DNA of 64,000 nt from Acidaminococcus hominis (GTDB lineage Bacteria; Bacillota; Negativicutes; Acidaminococcales; Acidaminococcaceae), in NCBI RefSeq assembly GCF_021044795.1, contig NZ_JAJNOP010000010.1; one strand, 5' to 3'. The translations under genes and the position numbers were made by a program. Below, piece by piece: positions 52,945-62,605 of this stretch (position 1 is the stretch's first letter; the number at the start of each line of letters is the position of its first letter). The notes beneath the pieces were generated by a model, which had not been told where the DNA came from, made no database searches, and was given only the letters and a program-made list of their open reading frames with translations.

Positions 52945-53169
52945 TTACTGGATACGGGCAATGACCACATTGATAATGGCAAAAGCCAAACCCAGACCTA
53001 CTGTAAAACGGGACAGTGCTTCGTCCATGTCTGTCGGTTTGCCGCCAAACAGGGATTCGCCGCCGCCCAGGCCGCTGAAACCTGCACTTTTCCCAGACTG
53101 CAATAAAATAGAAATCATCATAAGAACGCTGACGATGACATCCAGTACCATCAAAATATTTAAAGCCAC
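52945..53169 (-). CDS. secG: Preprotein translocase subunit SecG
   Basis: 74 residues with two membrane helices (about 2-25 and 53-73) and the conserved LLQSGKSAGFSGLGGGESLFGG loop. A GTG at 53169 is the likely start, seven bases after GAGGG; a longer frame to 53184 adds five residues. SecG assists SecYEG in protein export. It often precedes rnr in Firmicutes, as here. Confidence 0.95.
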   Translation of the reverse strand: MALNILMVLDVIVSVLMMISILLQSGKSAGFSGLGGGESLFGGKPTDMDEALSRFTVGLGLAFAIINVVIARIQ

Positions 53170-53274
53170 AGGTATTCCCTCCACACTCTAGATTGTATTA
53201 TTGTAACATAAAGGAGCACCAGTGACAACCATTCCCGGCACATTTACCCAAGCTTTACCTAAAAAAGCTTCTCG

Positions 53275-54549
53275 TTAGGAGAATTGCACCGTGAAGGTAA
53301 TGACGCCCTTGTCAAAGGTCACCTTCAGTTGGCCGCCCAACAGATTCATCACTTCTTCTGCCATGGAAAGCCCAATGCCGTAGCCGGCCTTCTTGGAATT
53401 ATGGGACTCGTCTCCCCGGTAGAACCGCTCGAAGAAATGGTTGTAGTCCACCCCTTCTCCTTCCTTGTAACTGTTGGAAACAGCGGCCTTAAAGCCATGC
53501 TTGCCGTTTCGGGTCAGCACAGCCCAAATGGTCCCCTCATCATCACAGTACTTGGCCGCGTTGTCCATGAGAATGGTGAACACCTCATAGAGATATTTTT
53601 CCTCTGAGAGGGCCCGAATATCCGGGGGGATATCCAGCACCAGCTTTTTCTTTTCCCCTTCCACCAGGGGCGAAAAGGCCTTCACTGCATCTGTAAAAAG
53701 GGCGGACACGTCCACATCTTTCAGGGTCAAACTGGACTGGCTCTTTTCCCCCATTTTGGCCAGCATGATCAGCTCGTTGATCAGCCGGGTCAGCCGCTTG
53801 ACCTGCATCAGGATGTTGTCCGTCCACTGGCTTTTCCCGTTGAGCAGTTCCATGGCCTCTGCATTGGCAGAAATAATGGCAATGGGGGTTTTTAGCTCAT
53901 GCCCGGCATTGGTGATAAACCGCTTTTGGTTCTCCATATTTTCCACAAAGGGCTGAATGGCAAAATTGCACAAAAAGCTCAGCACCAAGATGTACAGCAG
54001 CACGCAGATAAGCCCAAAGCGCACCGAGTAGCGCATAAAGGCTTCCACCGCAGCCACATCCCGGGTGCAGTCCATCACTACTACCATATAGTCCCCGCCA
54101 GGCTGGGGGGAAACCAAAGAGGCATAGCTGGCCCGTTCTTTTTTAAACACGCCCTGCTTTTGTTGGTTCTCCAGCACCTTGTCAATGACTTCCAGGGCTT
54201 CCTGCTGGTCAAAGGCAGAAATGTTGGTCAGGTTCAGCTGGGTGACCTTGCCGTTGGTTTCATCCACAAAGGCGCTGAAATATCGGGTCTGGTGGGCAAA
54301 TTCCGGGGTATTGTTGTACCATTCCGGGTCATTGAGCCAGCTGCTCCAGCTTTCCGAAGGCAGCGGAATCTGGTGGGCCGGCATCATACCGCCGTTTTGG
54401 GCAATGACGTTCAGGAGGGTGGTCACTTCTGATTCCATCTTCATATAGCTGATGACGTTGATGAGGCCCAGAGCTCCTGTCAGGATAATCACCACGGCAA
54501 TCAGCGCCATGAGAATGAATTTCCGCCGCAGCCGGTGCACCATATTCAT
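53275..54549 (-). CDS. Sensor histidine kinase
   Basis: 424 residues. Two membrane segments (about 10-32 and 175-200) enclose a 140-residue extracytoplasmic sensor. RFITNAGHELKTPIAIISANAE holds the phosphorylated His; DNAAKYCDDEG, YGIGLSMAEEVM are the N and G boxes of the ATPase. No HAMP domain is evident. GGAGGTG lies five bases before the ATG. It is the last gene of the alarmone synthetase-regulator-kinase series; the signal is unknown. Confidence 0.93.
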   Translation of the reverse strand: MNMVHRLRRKFILMALIAVVIILTGALGLINVISYMKMESEVTTLLNVIAQNGGMMPAHQIPLPSESWSSWLNDPEWYNNTPEFAHQTRYFSAFVDETNGKVTQLNLTNISAFDQQEALEVIDKVLENQQKQGVFKKERASYASLVSPQPGGDYMVVVMDCTRDVAAVEAFMRYSVRFGLICVLLYILVLSFLCNFAIQPFVENMENQKRFITNAGHELKTPIAIISANAEAMELLNGKSQWTDNILMQVKRLTRLINELIMLAKMGEKSQSSLTLKDVDVSALFTDAVKAFSPLVEGEKKKLVLDIPPDIRALSEEKYLYEVFTILMDNAAKYCDDEGTIWAVLTRNGKHGFKAAVSNSYKEGEGVDYNHFFERFYRGDESHNSKKAGYGIGLSMAEEVMNLLGGQLKVTFDKGVITFTVQFS

Positions 54550-54561
54550 TGCAGCACCTCC

Positions 54562-55245
54562 TTAGCTGGCCTGGGACACGGGTTTCAGGGTAAAGGAGCC
54601 GCCCTGACTTCCGTCAATTTTCAAATTGCCCCCAATGGCCTTCAGTTTTTCCCGCAGATAGGAAATGTAGATCCACACAATCCCCGGATCTTCCTGCTTT
54701 TCTTCTTGCCACACGTGCTCCAGCAGCTGCTGGGTGGGACAGGGCTTTCCCGCATGGACCATCAGGTACCGCATCAGCTGGGTTTCCTTGGGTGACAGCC
54801 GGACCGCACTGCGGCTGGACAGTTCCCCTTCCCCGCAGTTTAGGGTCACGGACCCAGCAGTTAGTTTTTCCGGATTGAATTCACTCTGGCGGCGGGTCAA
54901 AGAACGGATCCGGGCCAGCAGTTCGCCCATAGCAAAGGGTTTCGTCAGATAATCATCTGCCCCGGCATCCAGGCCCAGAATCTTGTCGTCCACTTCCGCC
55001 TTGGCCGTCAGCATAATTACCGGGGTGGTATCCCCCGTGGCCCGGATTTCCTCCAGGGCCGTAATGCCATCTTTTACCGGCATCATAATATCAAAAACCA
55101 TGCAATCGTATAAATTTTTGCTGGCCTTGTCCACCGCTTCCTGTCCGTTGGCCGCCAAATCCACCTCATGACCCTGATGGGTCAAAATGGCCTGGACCGC
55201 CATGGACATGGCCTTCTCGTCTTCTGCCAATAAGATTTTGCTCAC
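54562..55245 (-). CDS. OmpR-family response regulator
   Basis: 227 residues. Receiver with acidic pocket (LLAEDEKAM), phospho-acceptor Asp in CMVFDIMMPVKDG and the conserved Lys in LTKPFAMGELLAR. The winged helix (about 130-225) has LSPKETQLMRYLM and VWIYISYLREKL. It overlaps the start of the alarmone synthetase's stop codon by 4 nt and precedes the kinase by 12 nt. Confidence 0.95.
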   Translation of the reverse strand: MSKILLAEDEKAMSMAVQAILTHQGHEVDLAANGQEAVDKASKNLYDCMVFDIMMPVKDGITALEEIRATGDTTPVIMLTAKAEVDDKILGLDAGADDYLTKPFAMGELLARIRSLTRRQSEFNPEKLTAGSVTLNCGEGELSSRSAVRLSPKETQLMRYLMVHAGKPCPTQQLLEHVWQEEKQEDPGIVWIYISYLREKLKAIGGNLKIDGSQGGSFTLKPVSQAS

Positions 55246-55889
55246 TGGTTTTCTTCCTCTCCTTCCGGTTCTTCCTGAAGCAGGTTCCGGATGGTCTGCA
55301 TGGCCAGGTCGCAGGCCGCCAGTTCATCCGCGCAGCGCTTCAGTTCTTGTCCAATCAGGGCTGCATTTTTAATGTGATGCTTGTATTTCATCTGGTGTTC
55401 CAGGCTGGCCCAGGAATCCATGGCAATGGTGCGCAGCTGGATTTCCGCATAAAACTTCCCAGGCTGGTTGCCGTCCACATCCCGGAACGGCTCCTCCAAT
55501 TCCAGAATCATATGGTAGGACCGGTATCCATTGGGTTTTACATTGTGGATATAATCCTTTTCCTGGATCACCTTGCAGCCAGGAATCTGCTTGATGTAGT
55601 CAATATTTAACTTGATATCGTGCAAAAAGCGGCACACAATCCGGAGCCCAATGGCATCCCGAAGCTCCACCAGGGCAGAATGCGCATTCACCGGCAGCCC
55701 TTTCCGCCGGCATTTTTCTTCCATACTGTCCACGCTTTTGATCCGGTAGATCAGGTGCTCATAGGCCATCTCTCCGCTGCGCTGCTTTTCCACTTGGTTA
55801 TACTTTTCAATCTGGTGAACCAAGTCCGTCTGGACCGTTTCCAGGACAGGAAGCCAGTCCCCGTAGGCATCTCCACTTGCTGTGATCAC
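55242..55889 (-). CDS. Small alarmone synthetase, RelA/SpoT domain only
   Basis: 215 residues. RDAIGLRIVCRFLHDI, KPNGYRSYHMILE and EIQLRTIAMDSWASLEHQMKYKH are the (p)ppGpp synthetase motifs of the RelP/RelQ (YwaC/YjbM) class; no hydrolase domain. It makes (p)ppGpp from ATP and GDP/GTP, controlled by transcription or allostery. It shares a transcript with the two-component pair, which is an unusual arrangement. Start at ATG 55889; GGAGGAAACG upstream. Confidence 0.92.
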   Translation of the reverse strand: MITASGDAYGDWLPVLETVQTDLVHQIEKYNQVEKQRSGEMAYEHLIYRIKSVDSMEEKCRRKGLPVNAHSALVELRDAIGLRIVCRFLHDIKLNIDYIKQIPGCKVIQEKDYIHNVKPNGYRSYHMILELEEPFRDVDGNQPGKFYAEIQLRTIAMDSWASLEHQMKYKHHIKNAALIGQELKRCADELAACDLAMQTIRNLLQEEPEGEEENQ

Positions 55890-56061
55890 CTTTCGTTTCC
55901 TCCTTCAGGGGTACAAACCGTAACCTATTCTTTTACTATTGTAACATATTTGCCATGAAGGAAAAATGAAAAATCCGTGTGTGGGAAGAGGAAGCGTCAA
56001 GGGGCGTTTGGTTTCTTCAACACTAACGTTCAGGTCCCCACCCATTCCCCAGATTTCACAC

Positions 56062-56109
56062 AAAAAAGCATTTCTCCAGAACCTGTCTGATCTGGAGAAA
56101 TGCTTTTTT
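56062..56109. terminator. Strong hairpin terminator after the autotransporter gene
   Basis: An 18-bp perfect stem (56062-56079 with 56092-56109) with T-run ends on both strands, 16 bases beyond the autotransporter stop. The 55890-56061 stretch shows no gene. Confidence 0.85.
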
Positions 56110-56124
56110 CACCTTAGTTCACAT

Positions 56125-57858
56125 TTACATACGTCTTGTAATCGTTACTCCATATGTGAAGCCCTGCTTTACCCCGTGCCAGCCCGTAACGCGTACGTCG
56201 GCGCCCCAGGGATTCTCTTTGGTCACTTTGCTCTGCCAGCCGAGCTCCAGGAATTCGCTGGAGCCTTTCATGCTGGCGTCGGGGGTGGTGTAGTCTCTGT
56301 ACCGTGCCGTGGCTTTGCCGTCAAATTCGTAATCCCAGCCAAGGCCTGCATAGAAGGTGGTGGTAGCTTCGTCCAGGTGTTTGGTCCATCTAAAGCCCAA
56401 ACGGGTCCAGATGGAATCCACCCCATCCAAATCGTAGTCAGCGCTGCCCAAACTGCTGTGCAGAGTCACGCTGTCACCGCCCAAATGGGAATAGAAGAAT
56501 TTGCCGTAGACATTATAGTCGTTGGTAGCCTGACGGTAAATCCGCCCCAGACCGGCGTGGGCAGCAATATAACCAGCCCCAGAGTTATAGGTGGTACGGT
56601 AGCCGGCAATGCGTCCAGCATAGTCACCGTTTAGGCGGCCGGCCCGTACCAGGCCTTCGTAGTGGACGCCGTTGACCTGGTCTCTGCGGAGCAGGATACC
56701 AGCGCCTACATACCGCTGACTGCCGTCGCCCCGGGTGCCGTTCTTATAGCTGGTATAGTTTCCGGTACCGTATTCGATGAAAGGCATAATGGTGTCGGCG
56801 TAGTCTTTCTTAAAAACCCGCTTTACGAAGCCCAATTCACCATTGAACCCATTGGTATCCACCGTGGAACTGCTGTTATAGCGGAGGTTGTGGCCGCCCA
56901 GCATGACATAGGGGGTAAACTTGGCCTCCACTTCCCGTTCTTTCCTTTGGGCAATTTCTTCTGCACTAAGGGTCACATTCGCGTTCTTGGCATCTGCGGC
57001 GTCAAGAGGAGAAGCAGCTGCCATAACGGGTCCCTGTCTCAGGCTCATGCCGGCAGGGGAAGAAATATAGGGAGTGCCCAGCATATCCATAACGTTATGG
57101 TCATCATCCCGGAGCCGGGCCGCCTCATGGCTTTCGGCCCAGGCGGTTAGAGCTGCCTGGAGGCCATCGGTGACGGCTGCGTCGGAGCCGTTGGCTACCG
57201 TGCTGGCAGCATTGGCTTGGCCGTCGGCGATAACCTCCGTATCCGGGTGCAGGATGGGTTGGCTGTCGATGGGCACGTAGAGAACGATGGTATTGGCGTC
57301 CTGGGGCTTAATGTAGACCTTGCGCTGGAGGAGGGCTGCGTCGGTGACGATATCCTTACCGTCCATCATGGCGTAGCTGGTACCTGTGGTGTTGATTTCG
57401 TTGTTGGCGTCGTGGATCAGGTTGATCACTTCACCCGGATTCAGCTGGGTGGTATCCTCCACCCCGGCGTTAATGGCTGCCCCATGGACATCCGCAGTAT
57501 CCGTCACTTCCAGCATGGTATCCCCGGCCTTGGCATCCGCCGGCACGTAGAAATTCAGGTTCTGGAAATAACCCAGGTTCTTAACTGTATTGCCCTTGGT
57601 GGAAAGATTCAGGGTGTTGCCGGTGCTCTCGGTGGTGCTATAGCCGCCGTAGAGGCTCATCATGGAGCCCAGTAGGCCGCCGGTAATGTTCACCGTGTTG
57701 TCTGTAGCCGGGCCCTCCTCGTTCACCCCGGCAGCAATCAGGTTCCCGCTCATAAGGGGGTTCTCTTCTTCGTCCGCAGCAATCGTGGTACCAATAGTAC
57801 CGCCCTTGATATTCAGGATGTTGCCAGAAGCAATTCCTCCTGTGGTTTGACCGCCCAC
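56125..57858 (-). CDS. C-terminal part of an autotransporter: end of passenger and beta-barrel
   Basis: 577 codons from a GTG at 57858 in the same frame as the preceding 1140-codon part, from which only the TAG at 57870-57868 separates it. Residues 1-230 continue the passenger repeat. Residues about 300-577 are a 12-stranded autotransporter domain (YVMLGGHNLRYNSSSTVDTN, MPFIEYGTGNYTSY, GLGWDYEFDGKATARY). The last strand ends with M rather than the usual F. Translation from the internal GTG would lack a signal peptide, so this part is useful only if the amber codon is read through. Confidence 0.85.
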   Translation of the reverse strand: MGGQTTGGIASGNILNIKGGTIGTTIAADEEENPLMSGNLIAAGVNEEGPATDNTVNITGGLLGSMMSLYGGYSTTESTGNTLNLSTKGNTVKNLGYFQNLNFYVPADAKAGDTMLEVTDTADVHGAAINAGVEDTTQLNPGEVINLIHDANNEINTTGTSYAMMDGKDIVTDAALLQRKVYIKPQDANTIVLYVPIDSQPILHPDTEVIADGQANAASTVANGSDAAVTDGLQAALTAWAESHEAARLRDDDHNVMDMLGTPYISSPAGMSLRQGPVMAAASPLDAADAKNANVTLSAEEIAQRKEREVEAKFTPYVMLGGHNLRYNSSSTVDTNGFNGELGFVKRVFKKDYADTIMPFIEYGTGNYTSYKNGTRGDGSQRYVGAGILLRRDQVNGVHYEGLVRAGRLNGDYAGRIAGYRTTYNSGAGYIAAHAGLGRIYRQATNDYNVYGKFFYSHLGGDSVTLHSSLGSADYDLDGVDSIWTRLGFRWTKHLDEATTTFYAGLGWDYEFDGKATARYRDYTTPDASMKGSSEFLELGWQSKVTKENPWGADVRVTGWHGVKQGFTYGVTITRRM

Positions 57859-57867
57859 CAGATTCTT

Positions 57868-60800
57868 CTAGATTGTGCCGCCCTCAACGGTCACCGTATT
57901 GCGTTGTGCGTAACTGCGCAGCGGGCTATAGGCGCCATAGACGTTTCCTGCAGTCACCCCGCTGCCAAGCGTTACCTGGTTGTCATACATCGGACAAGAG
58001 GAATCCTTCAGCAGGTCGTCTGACGTGGCAATGGTGGTCAAATACCCGCCATAAATGGCGTCTGCCGTGACGTTGCCGCCGCTGATGGCCACTTGGTTGG
58101 CATAAGCGCCGGGATTGCTTAGAAGTTTTAACTGATAAAACGTATCGTACGTCCGATAATAGGTTGTACCGTTGGATTTCCCGCCTGCGATAACCGAAGC
58201 CCCGGAAATCGTGGCATCCTGAAGCTTCAGGATATTCTCTAGAGCTTGGTTGGCACCAGCCCCTGCATAGATTTCCTGGGCTCCGTTTACCTTGACATTC
58301 GTAAGTGCAAGGCTGTTTTTATAGGCTGAAGCACCTGCATAGGCTGCTGCCAGCGTAGGTTTGCTTGGATAACCACCATCAGAGTCCAGGACCCCATCGG
58401 TGAAGCTAAGGGAACCACCTGTAATAGCTGCAGTATTACCAACTGCTTTCCCACTTACCGTATCCTCGCCCATAGCCTGCACGCCAATCAGGCAGCTTAA
58501 CCCACTTACTTCCGCATTCGTCAACTGCAGCTGGTTCTCGGAAGCATTCTGCTCAGCTTTTACCCCTTCCAATACGCTCAGGTTATACACCTTGCTATTT
58601 TCCACCGTAAGGCTGTTGCCCTGGGCAAGTCCCGTTGCGTCGGCCCCTATTAGACTGGTGCCGCTTACTGGGAGAAAAGTGATTTCACTATTTCCGGTAA
58701 TCTTCAGCTGGTTCTCACGGGTAAGAGTTGTATAAACTGCATCATCGTCTCCCTCATAAACCGTACCATAAACTCCACGCACTTCGGCCAGATTATCTAT
58801 TTTGGTGTCTTCAATAGACATTGTATTTTTATACGGAGCTACGCCATATGCACCAACGATATACGAGGCATTGCCAGAAATGGTAGAAGCAGTAAAAGTT
58901 ACCTTATTCTCAGAAACACGGCCATAGGGAGAATAACCACCCCATAAATAACGAAGACCTGAAACCGTACTCTGATTTAGTTTCACAGCATTAGCTGCAA
59001 CCGTTCCCTTTTCACTTAACCCACCACAAATCATATAAGCACCGTCAGCAGCTGCCTGATTCAATTCTAGAGAATTGTTTGAAGCACTGACTAACCCTAA
59101 TCCGCCAAAAATCGTAGTTCCGTCCTCATTCGAATCCTGTGTCGTATAGCTTACTTTGGCACCCGTAATGGAAACCTGGTTCTGGTCTGCACAGCCCGCA
59201 TCGTTTGAATCATCGCCCGAGGCCCAAGCAAGTCCACCGCCAATTGCCGCTGCATTTTGCAGCTCCGTCTTCTGGCCGCTGATACTCACCTGGTTTCCAG
59301 AGGCCGGTCCTTCATTTGCTACCCCGCCAAGGATCCAGCCCCCTGATCCAGTTTCAGCCTCTCCAAACATGCTGGAATTTCCCAGGGTCACTGCCGTATT
59401 GTCCAGAGTTACCTTGTTGTCCTTGGCACTGGTAGTACCCAAACCGCCATAGATATCCGTAATCCCGTTCTTGATGGTGCTTTGGTAAATCTGCACTTCA
59501 TTGGAATCTGCAGCGCTTGCCAAACCAGATTCCGACACATGGCGATGATTATAGCCCCCAGCCAATACACCTACAGGAAGGTCATATACATTTAGGCCCA
59601 GTAAATCAACATATGTATCCTGACTTGCCTCGTTTCCCAAGGTCGCGCCATAAGCGGTCACCTTATTTCCCACGGCACTGCCATATTCAGAAAAGCCTCC
59701 CAGTAGGGAATTGCCCAGGACAGGCTGGGTGGAATAATCTTCCTTTCCCAGGGTAACCGTATTATCGTTTGCGTCATAATAAGCGTAACCACCGCCCACC
59801 TTAGCTGCATACCCGCTGAGGAACTGCACTTCGTTCTGGCTGGCATATTTGTGGGCTGCGCCTCCGTAAACCCCTCCGCTGATAGTGGTAGCACCGGATG
59901 AGGTTTCTCTAATATACACCTTGTTGCCAATGGCACTGGCTGGAAGGAAACTGTGTTGGAAGTCAAAAATATGGAAGGAGCTGGTACGTGAATAATCCAG
60001 CAGTCCATCCTCCATATCGCCAGCAATGCCGCCTGCTGCCGTGGCAAGTCTGCTGTCAGTGATATAGACCGTATTATAGGAAGCATCCCCCTCTTCCTGG
60101 GTGGAAAGCGTTCCTCCTGTCAAACCCCCTGCCACATCAACATGTCTGTCACTTTCTATTTCGTTGACCCGGGTCAAGGTCAACGTATTATAGCAAGCTC
60201 CATTATGCAGGCTGAAACCGCCCACCAGATCCAGTTCGTCATCATAGTAGTCTGCAGTCTTGGCACTCACCGTAATATCGGACAGCGTCACCTGGTTTTC
60301 ATTGGCATCCAATTTTGCCGTGTAGCCGCCGGCAGCCAGCAGGGTAAGCGTGCTGTTCCGGACCACCACCTGGTTGTTCGAGGTAGTGCCTTTGCCGGAG
60401 TAGCCCCCTATCACCGCGGTGTAGGTTCCCTGATTTTCGGAGTCTGGCTGCGTACCGCTGGCCTCTGCCTCTGCACTGGTGCCAATGTATACGCGGTTAT
60501 TGCTGGCATCAGCTGTGGCCGTCACATCTAGAGGAGACAGATATGACCAGTCGGTATAATTGCCTGCCTCATCACGATAAACGCCATAATAATCACTATA
60601 TCCCTTTACATTGGCAGCTCCGCCATACACAGCAACAGGAGTTCCGTCATGCACAGTGACCTTTTCCAGCGTCACTGTATTGCCGGACACGTCAAACTGC
60701 TCAGTGGATACTAAATGGTTCTCATTCTCTTCCTCCGAGCCCAAATACTCTTTTGTATAGTCATATAAATAGCCGCCAAAAATGGATACCCCATCGTACT

Positions 60801-61290
60801 CTGTGGCACCAGAACCCAGGGTGGTGCTGCCAAGGGTCACCGTGTTGCCATTTACCTGATCTTCTGTGGAGGTTGTAGTATTGTCCTCATGAATGATCAC
60901 GCCCCCAAAAATATTGGAACCGGGATTTTCTGACGTTACCGTCCCTCCTGTAACCTGCAAGGTGTTACCGGAAGCGGTTCCGGTATCCTTGTTGCCAATG
61001 GCTCCATTTGATAAATTGATAGATTCTTCCGTGTTCAAGCCGCTCCCATACTCGTTCCCTTCCTCAGCCTTCACATCTTCCCCGCTAATGGTGATTGGTT
61101 CCGCCTGAGCCCTGGGGACATACGCCCCCAGTCCCAAAATGCTGGTGAGCACCAATACTGTCAATAATTGCTTCTGTTGTCCATTCCTGGTTTCCTTCTG
61201 ATGCTTGTGTTTCCCCATAACTTGTGCCAGCGCCTCCCGCAGCCGCCAGCTTCCCCCTTTCGTCAAACAGGCAAAGGCCTTTAAGTACAT
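57868..61290 (-). CDS. Autotransporter passenger part, ends at an in-frame amber codon
   Basis: 1140 codons. A signal peptide (LLTVLVLTSILGLGAYVPRAQA) ends about residue 63 with AQA as the probable cleavage site. The remaining about 1070 residues are repeats of the kind xxASxNxVxLxxxT (NKVTLDNTAVTLGN, NSLELNQAAADGA), a right-handed beta-helix passenger displayed at the surface. The start could instead be ATG 61218 (GGGAGG upstream, rather far). Without readthrough the product has no barrel and would be secreted to the periplasm and lost. Divergent from a LytTR regulator. Confidence 0.85.
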   Translation of the reverse strand: MYLKAFACLTKGGSWRLREALAQVMGKHKHQKETRNGQQKQLLTVLVLTSILGLGAYVPRAQAEPITISGEDVKAEEGNEYGSGLNTEESINLSNGAIGNKDTGTASGNTLQVTGGTVTSENPGSNIFGGVIIHEDNTTTSTEDQVNGNTVTLGSTTLGSGATEYDGVSIFGGYLYDYTKEYLGSEEENENHLVSTEQFDVSGNTVTLEKVTVHDGTPVAVYGGAANVKGYSDYYGVYRDEAGNYTDWSYLSPLDVTATADASNNRVYIGTSAEAEASGTQPDSENQGTYTAVIGGYSGKGTTSNNQVVVRNSTLTLLAAGGYTAKLDANENQVTLSDITVSAKTADYYDDELDLVGGFSLHNGACYNTLTLTRVNEIESDRHVDVAGGLTGGTLSTQEEGDASYNTVYITDSRLATAAGGIAGDMEDGLLDYSRTSSFHIFDFQHSFLPASAIGNKVYIRETSSGATTISGGVYGGAAHKYASQNEVQFLSGYAAKVGGGYAYYDANDNTVTLGKEDYSTQPVLGNSLLGGFSEYGSAVGNKVTAYGATLGNEASQDTYVDLLGLNVYDLPVGVLAGGYNHRHVSESGLASAADSNEVQIYQSTIKNGITDIYGGLGTTSAKDNKVTLDNTAVTLGNSSMFGEAETGSGGWILGGVANEGPASGNQVSISGQKTELQNAAAIGGGLAWASGDDSNDAGCADQNQVSITGAKVSYTTQDSNEDGTTIFGGLGLVSASNNSLELNQAAADGAYMICGGLSEKGTVAANAVKLNQSTVSGLRYLWGGYSPYGRVSENKVTFTASTISGNASYIVGAYGVAPYKNTMSIEDTKIDNLAEVRGVYGTVYEGDDDAVYTTLTRENQLKITGNSEITFLPVSGTSLIGADATGLAQGNSLTVENSKVYNLSVLEGVKAEQNASENQLQLTNAEVSGLSCLIGVQAMGEDTVSGKAVGNTAAITGGSLSFTDGVLDSDGGYPSKPTLAAAYAGASAYKNSLALTNVKVNGAQEIYAGAGANQALENILKLQDATISGASVIAGGKSNGTTYYRTYDTFYQLKLLSNPGAYANQVAISGGNVTADAIYGGYLTTIATSDDLLKDSSCPMYDNQVTLGSGVTAGNVYGAYSPLRSYAQRNTVTVEGGTI

Positions 61291-61650
61291 TAAGTTTTAT
61301 GTTATTATTATTCAAACATCTCTACGAATATATTATAGCGTTGTTTGTTTATAAAGTCTAAGAAATCGTTTATAAAAATAGTTTCACAACTATTAGCCGC
61401 AGCCAACTGTATAAATGGATACAAACGTTATTTCAGAAGAAAACAAGTTTATTTGAAAGCTGTTTTTCATTCAGCAACAGTGCCAATTCACCGTGAATAG
61501 TTTGTAACATATTCTTGTTCTTGTAGTATTTTAAATACGTTTATGTTATGTTTTTTACGATTCTTATCAATAATTATCCCAAGTTTGGTTCCACTTTTAG
61601 CAGTAAATAATTATGTTTATTTTTGCAATTCAAAATAATCTATTTTTTAG

Positions 61651-61680
61651 TTGCATTATTTACCGTTGATATGCTATACT
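61651..61680 (+). promoter_or_regulatory. Promoter of the LytTR gene with a possible LytTR box
   Basis: TTGCAT and TATACT, 18 bases apart, 68 bases before the start codon. ACCGTTGAT (61662-61670) in the spacer resembles the LytTR consensus half-site, so autoregulation is possible. The rest of 61291-61747 is AT-rich with no gene; it must hold the autotransporter promoter. Confidence 0.5.
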
Positions 61681-61747
61681 ATCGATGTTCATCAACCGTA
61701 TACATTGTATTTTGTATACGAAATTATCCAGATTGGAGGCACATCCT

Positions 61748-62458
61748 ATGTTTCGCATAGCTATTTGCGACGAAGATTCTCTCAGTACTGAAAACATTAT
61801 CGCCTGTATCCAGGCCATGCCCAGCCCTTTCGACATTCCAGAAATTTCTGTGTTTGCCGATTTGCGGTCTCTCCTAGTCAAGTGTACAAGCAATACACGT
61901 TACGAACTGATCATCCTGGATCCGGCAAATGTCTTTCGCGATAACCTGGAAGCCGGCCGCGTTTTACGTGAGCTGGACAAAACTGTCCCCATTATGTTTA
62001 CATCCAAAGACAAAAATTGTTTCTCTGGCAAGAAAACCCTGCCCAATCAGCAATATTTTCTGCCCAAACCCGTTATTCCAGAGGTTCTGTATAAGCTGAT
62101 GGACAACCTGATGCGAAATACTCTGTATGACCAGCACTACCGGTTTCCCATGGTCTGTGAAGAAAGCCGCTTTGATTTGGGCATTGATAAAATTTTATAT
62201 GTAGAGGCTAAGGGCCCCCAGGTTCTGGTGCATACCAGAAAAAAGTCCTACCCTAAAAGCGCAACCATGAAATCCATGGAGCGCTGGCTGTGCCGGCACC
62301 AGTTTGTCAGAATCCATAAGAGCTTCCTGGTCAACGTGCATCAGATTGAAACTTTTAAGCGGTATAAGGCCGTTTTGAAAAACAAGGTGGAATTGGATAT
62401 CTCCAAAAACCGTTATAAAGAAATCGCTGACAAAATTGAAGCCCTGCTCCGCCCCTAA
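61748..62458 (+). CDS. LytTR-family response regulator
   Basis: 236 residues from 61748, eight bases after GGAGG. The receiver (1-120) has ICDED and LIILDP with the probable phospho-acceptor Asp, and FLPKPV. The LytTR domain (140-236) has DKILYVEAKGPQVLVHT, FVRIHKSFLVNVHQIETF and LKNKVELDISKNRYKEI. LytTR regulators commonly control cell-surface and virulence genes. It is divergent from the autotransporter and has no kinase gene next to it. Confidence 0.92.
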   Translation: MFRIAICDEDSLSTENIIACIQAMPSPFDIPEISVFADLRSLLVKCTSNTRYELIILDPANVFRDNLEAGRVLRELDKTVPIMFTSKDKNCFSGKKTLPNQQYFLPKPVIPEVLYKLMDNLMRNTLYDQHYRFPMVCEESRFDLGIDKILYVEAKGPQVLVHTRKKSYPKSATMKSMERWLCRHQFVRIHKSFLVNVHQIETFKRYKAVLKNKVELDISKNRYKEIADKIEALLRP

Positions 62459-62528
62459 TGAGAATAGGGACCAGCTTGTGCTGTCCCTGCAATGAAAAGG
62501 TGGTGTGAAATAATACTTATCCCCGAAA

Positions 62529-62568
62529 AAAACGGCTTGCGAACTCAAAAAAGTTCGCAAGCCGTTTT
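62529..62568 (+). terminator. Terminator of the LytTR gene
   Basis: AAAACGGCTTGCGAACT pairs perfectly over 17 bp with AGTTCGCAAGCCGTTTT, followed by CTGTTTTTT. Confidence 0.9.
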
Positions 62569-62605
62569 CTGTTTTTTATAACAGTATCTAATAAACTTCC
62601 TCAGT

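Noticed and set aside
56125..57858. The barrel part as an independent outer-membrane protein gene
   Set aside because: It lacks a signal peptide and is in phase with the passenger across one stop codon, so it is part of the same gene.
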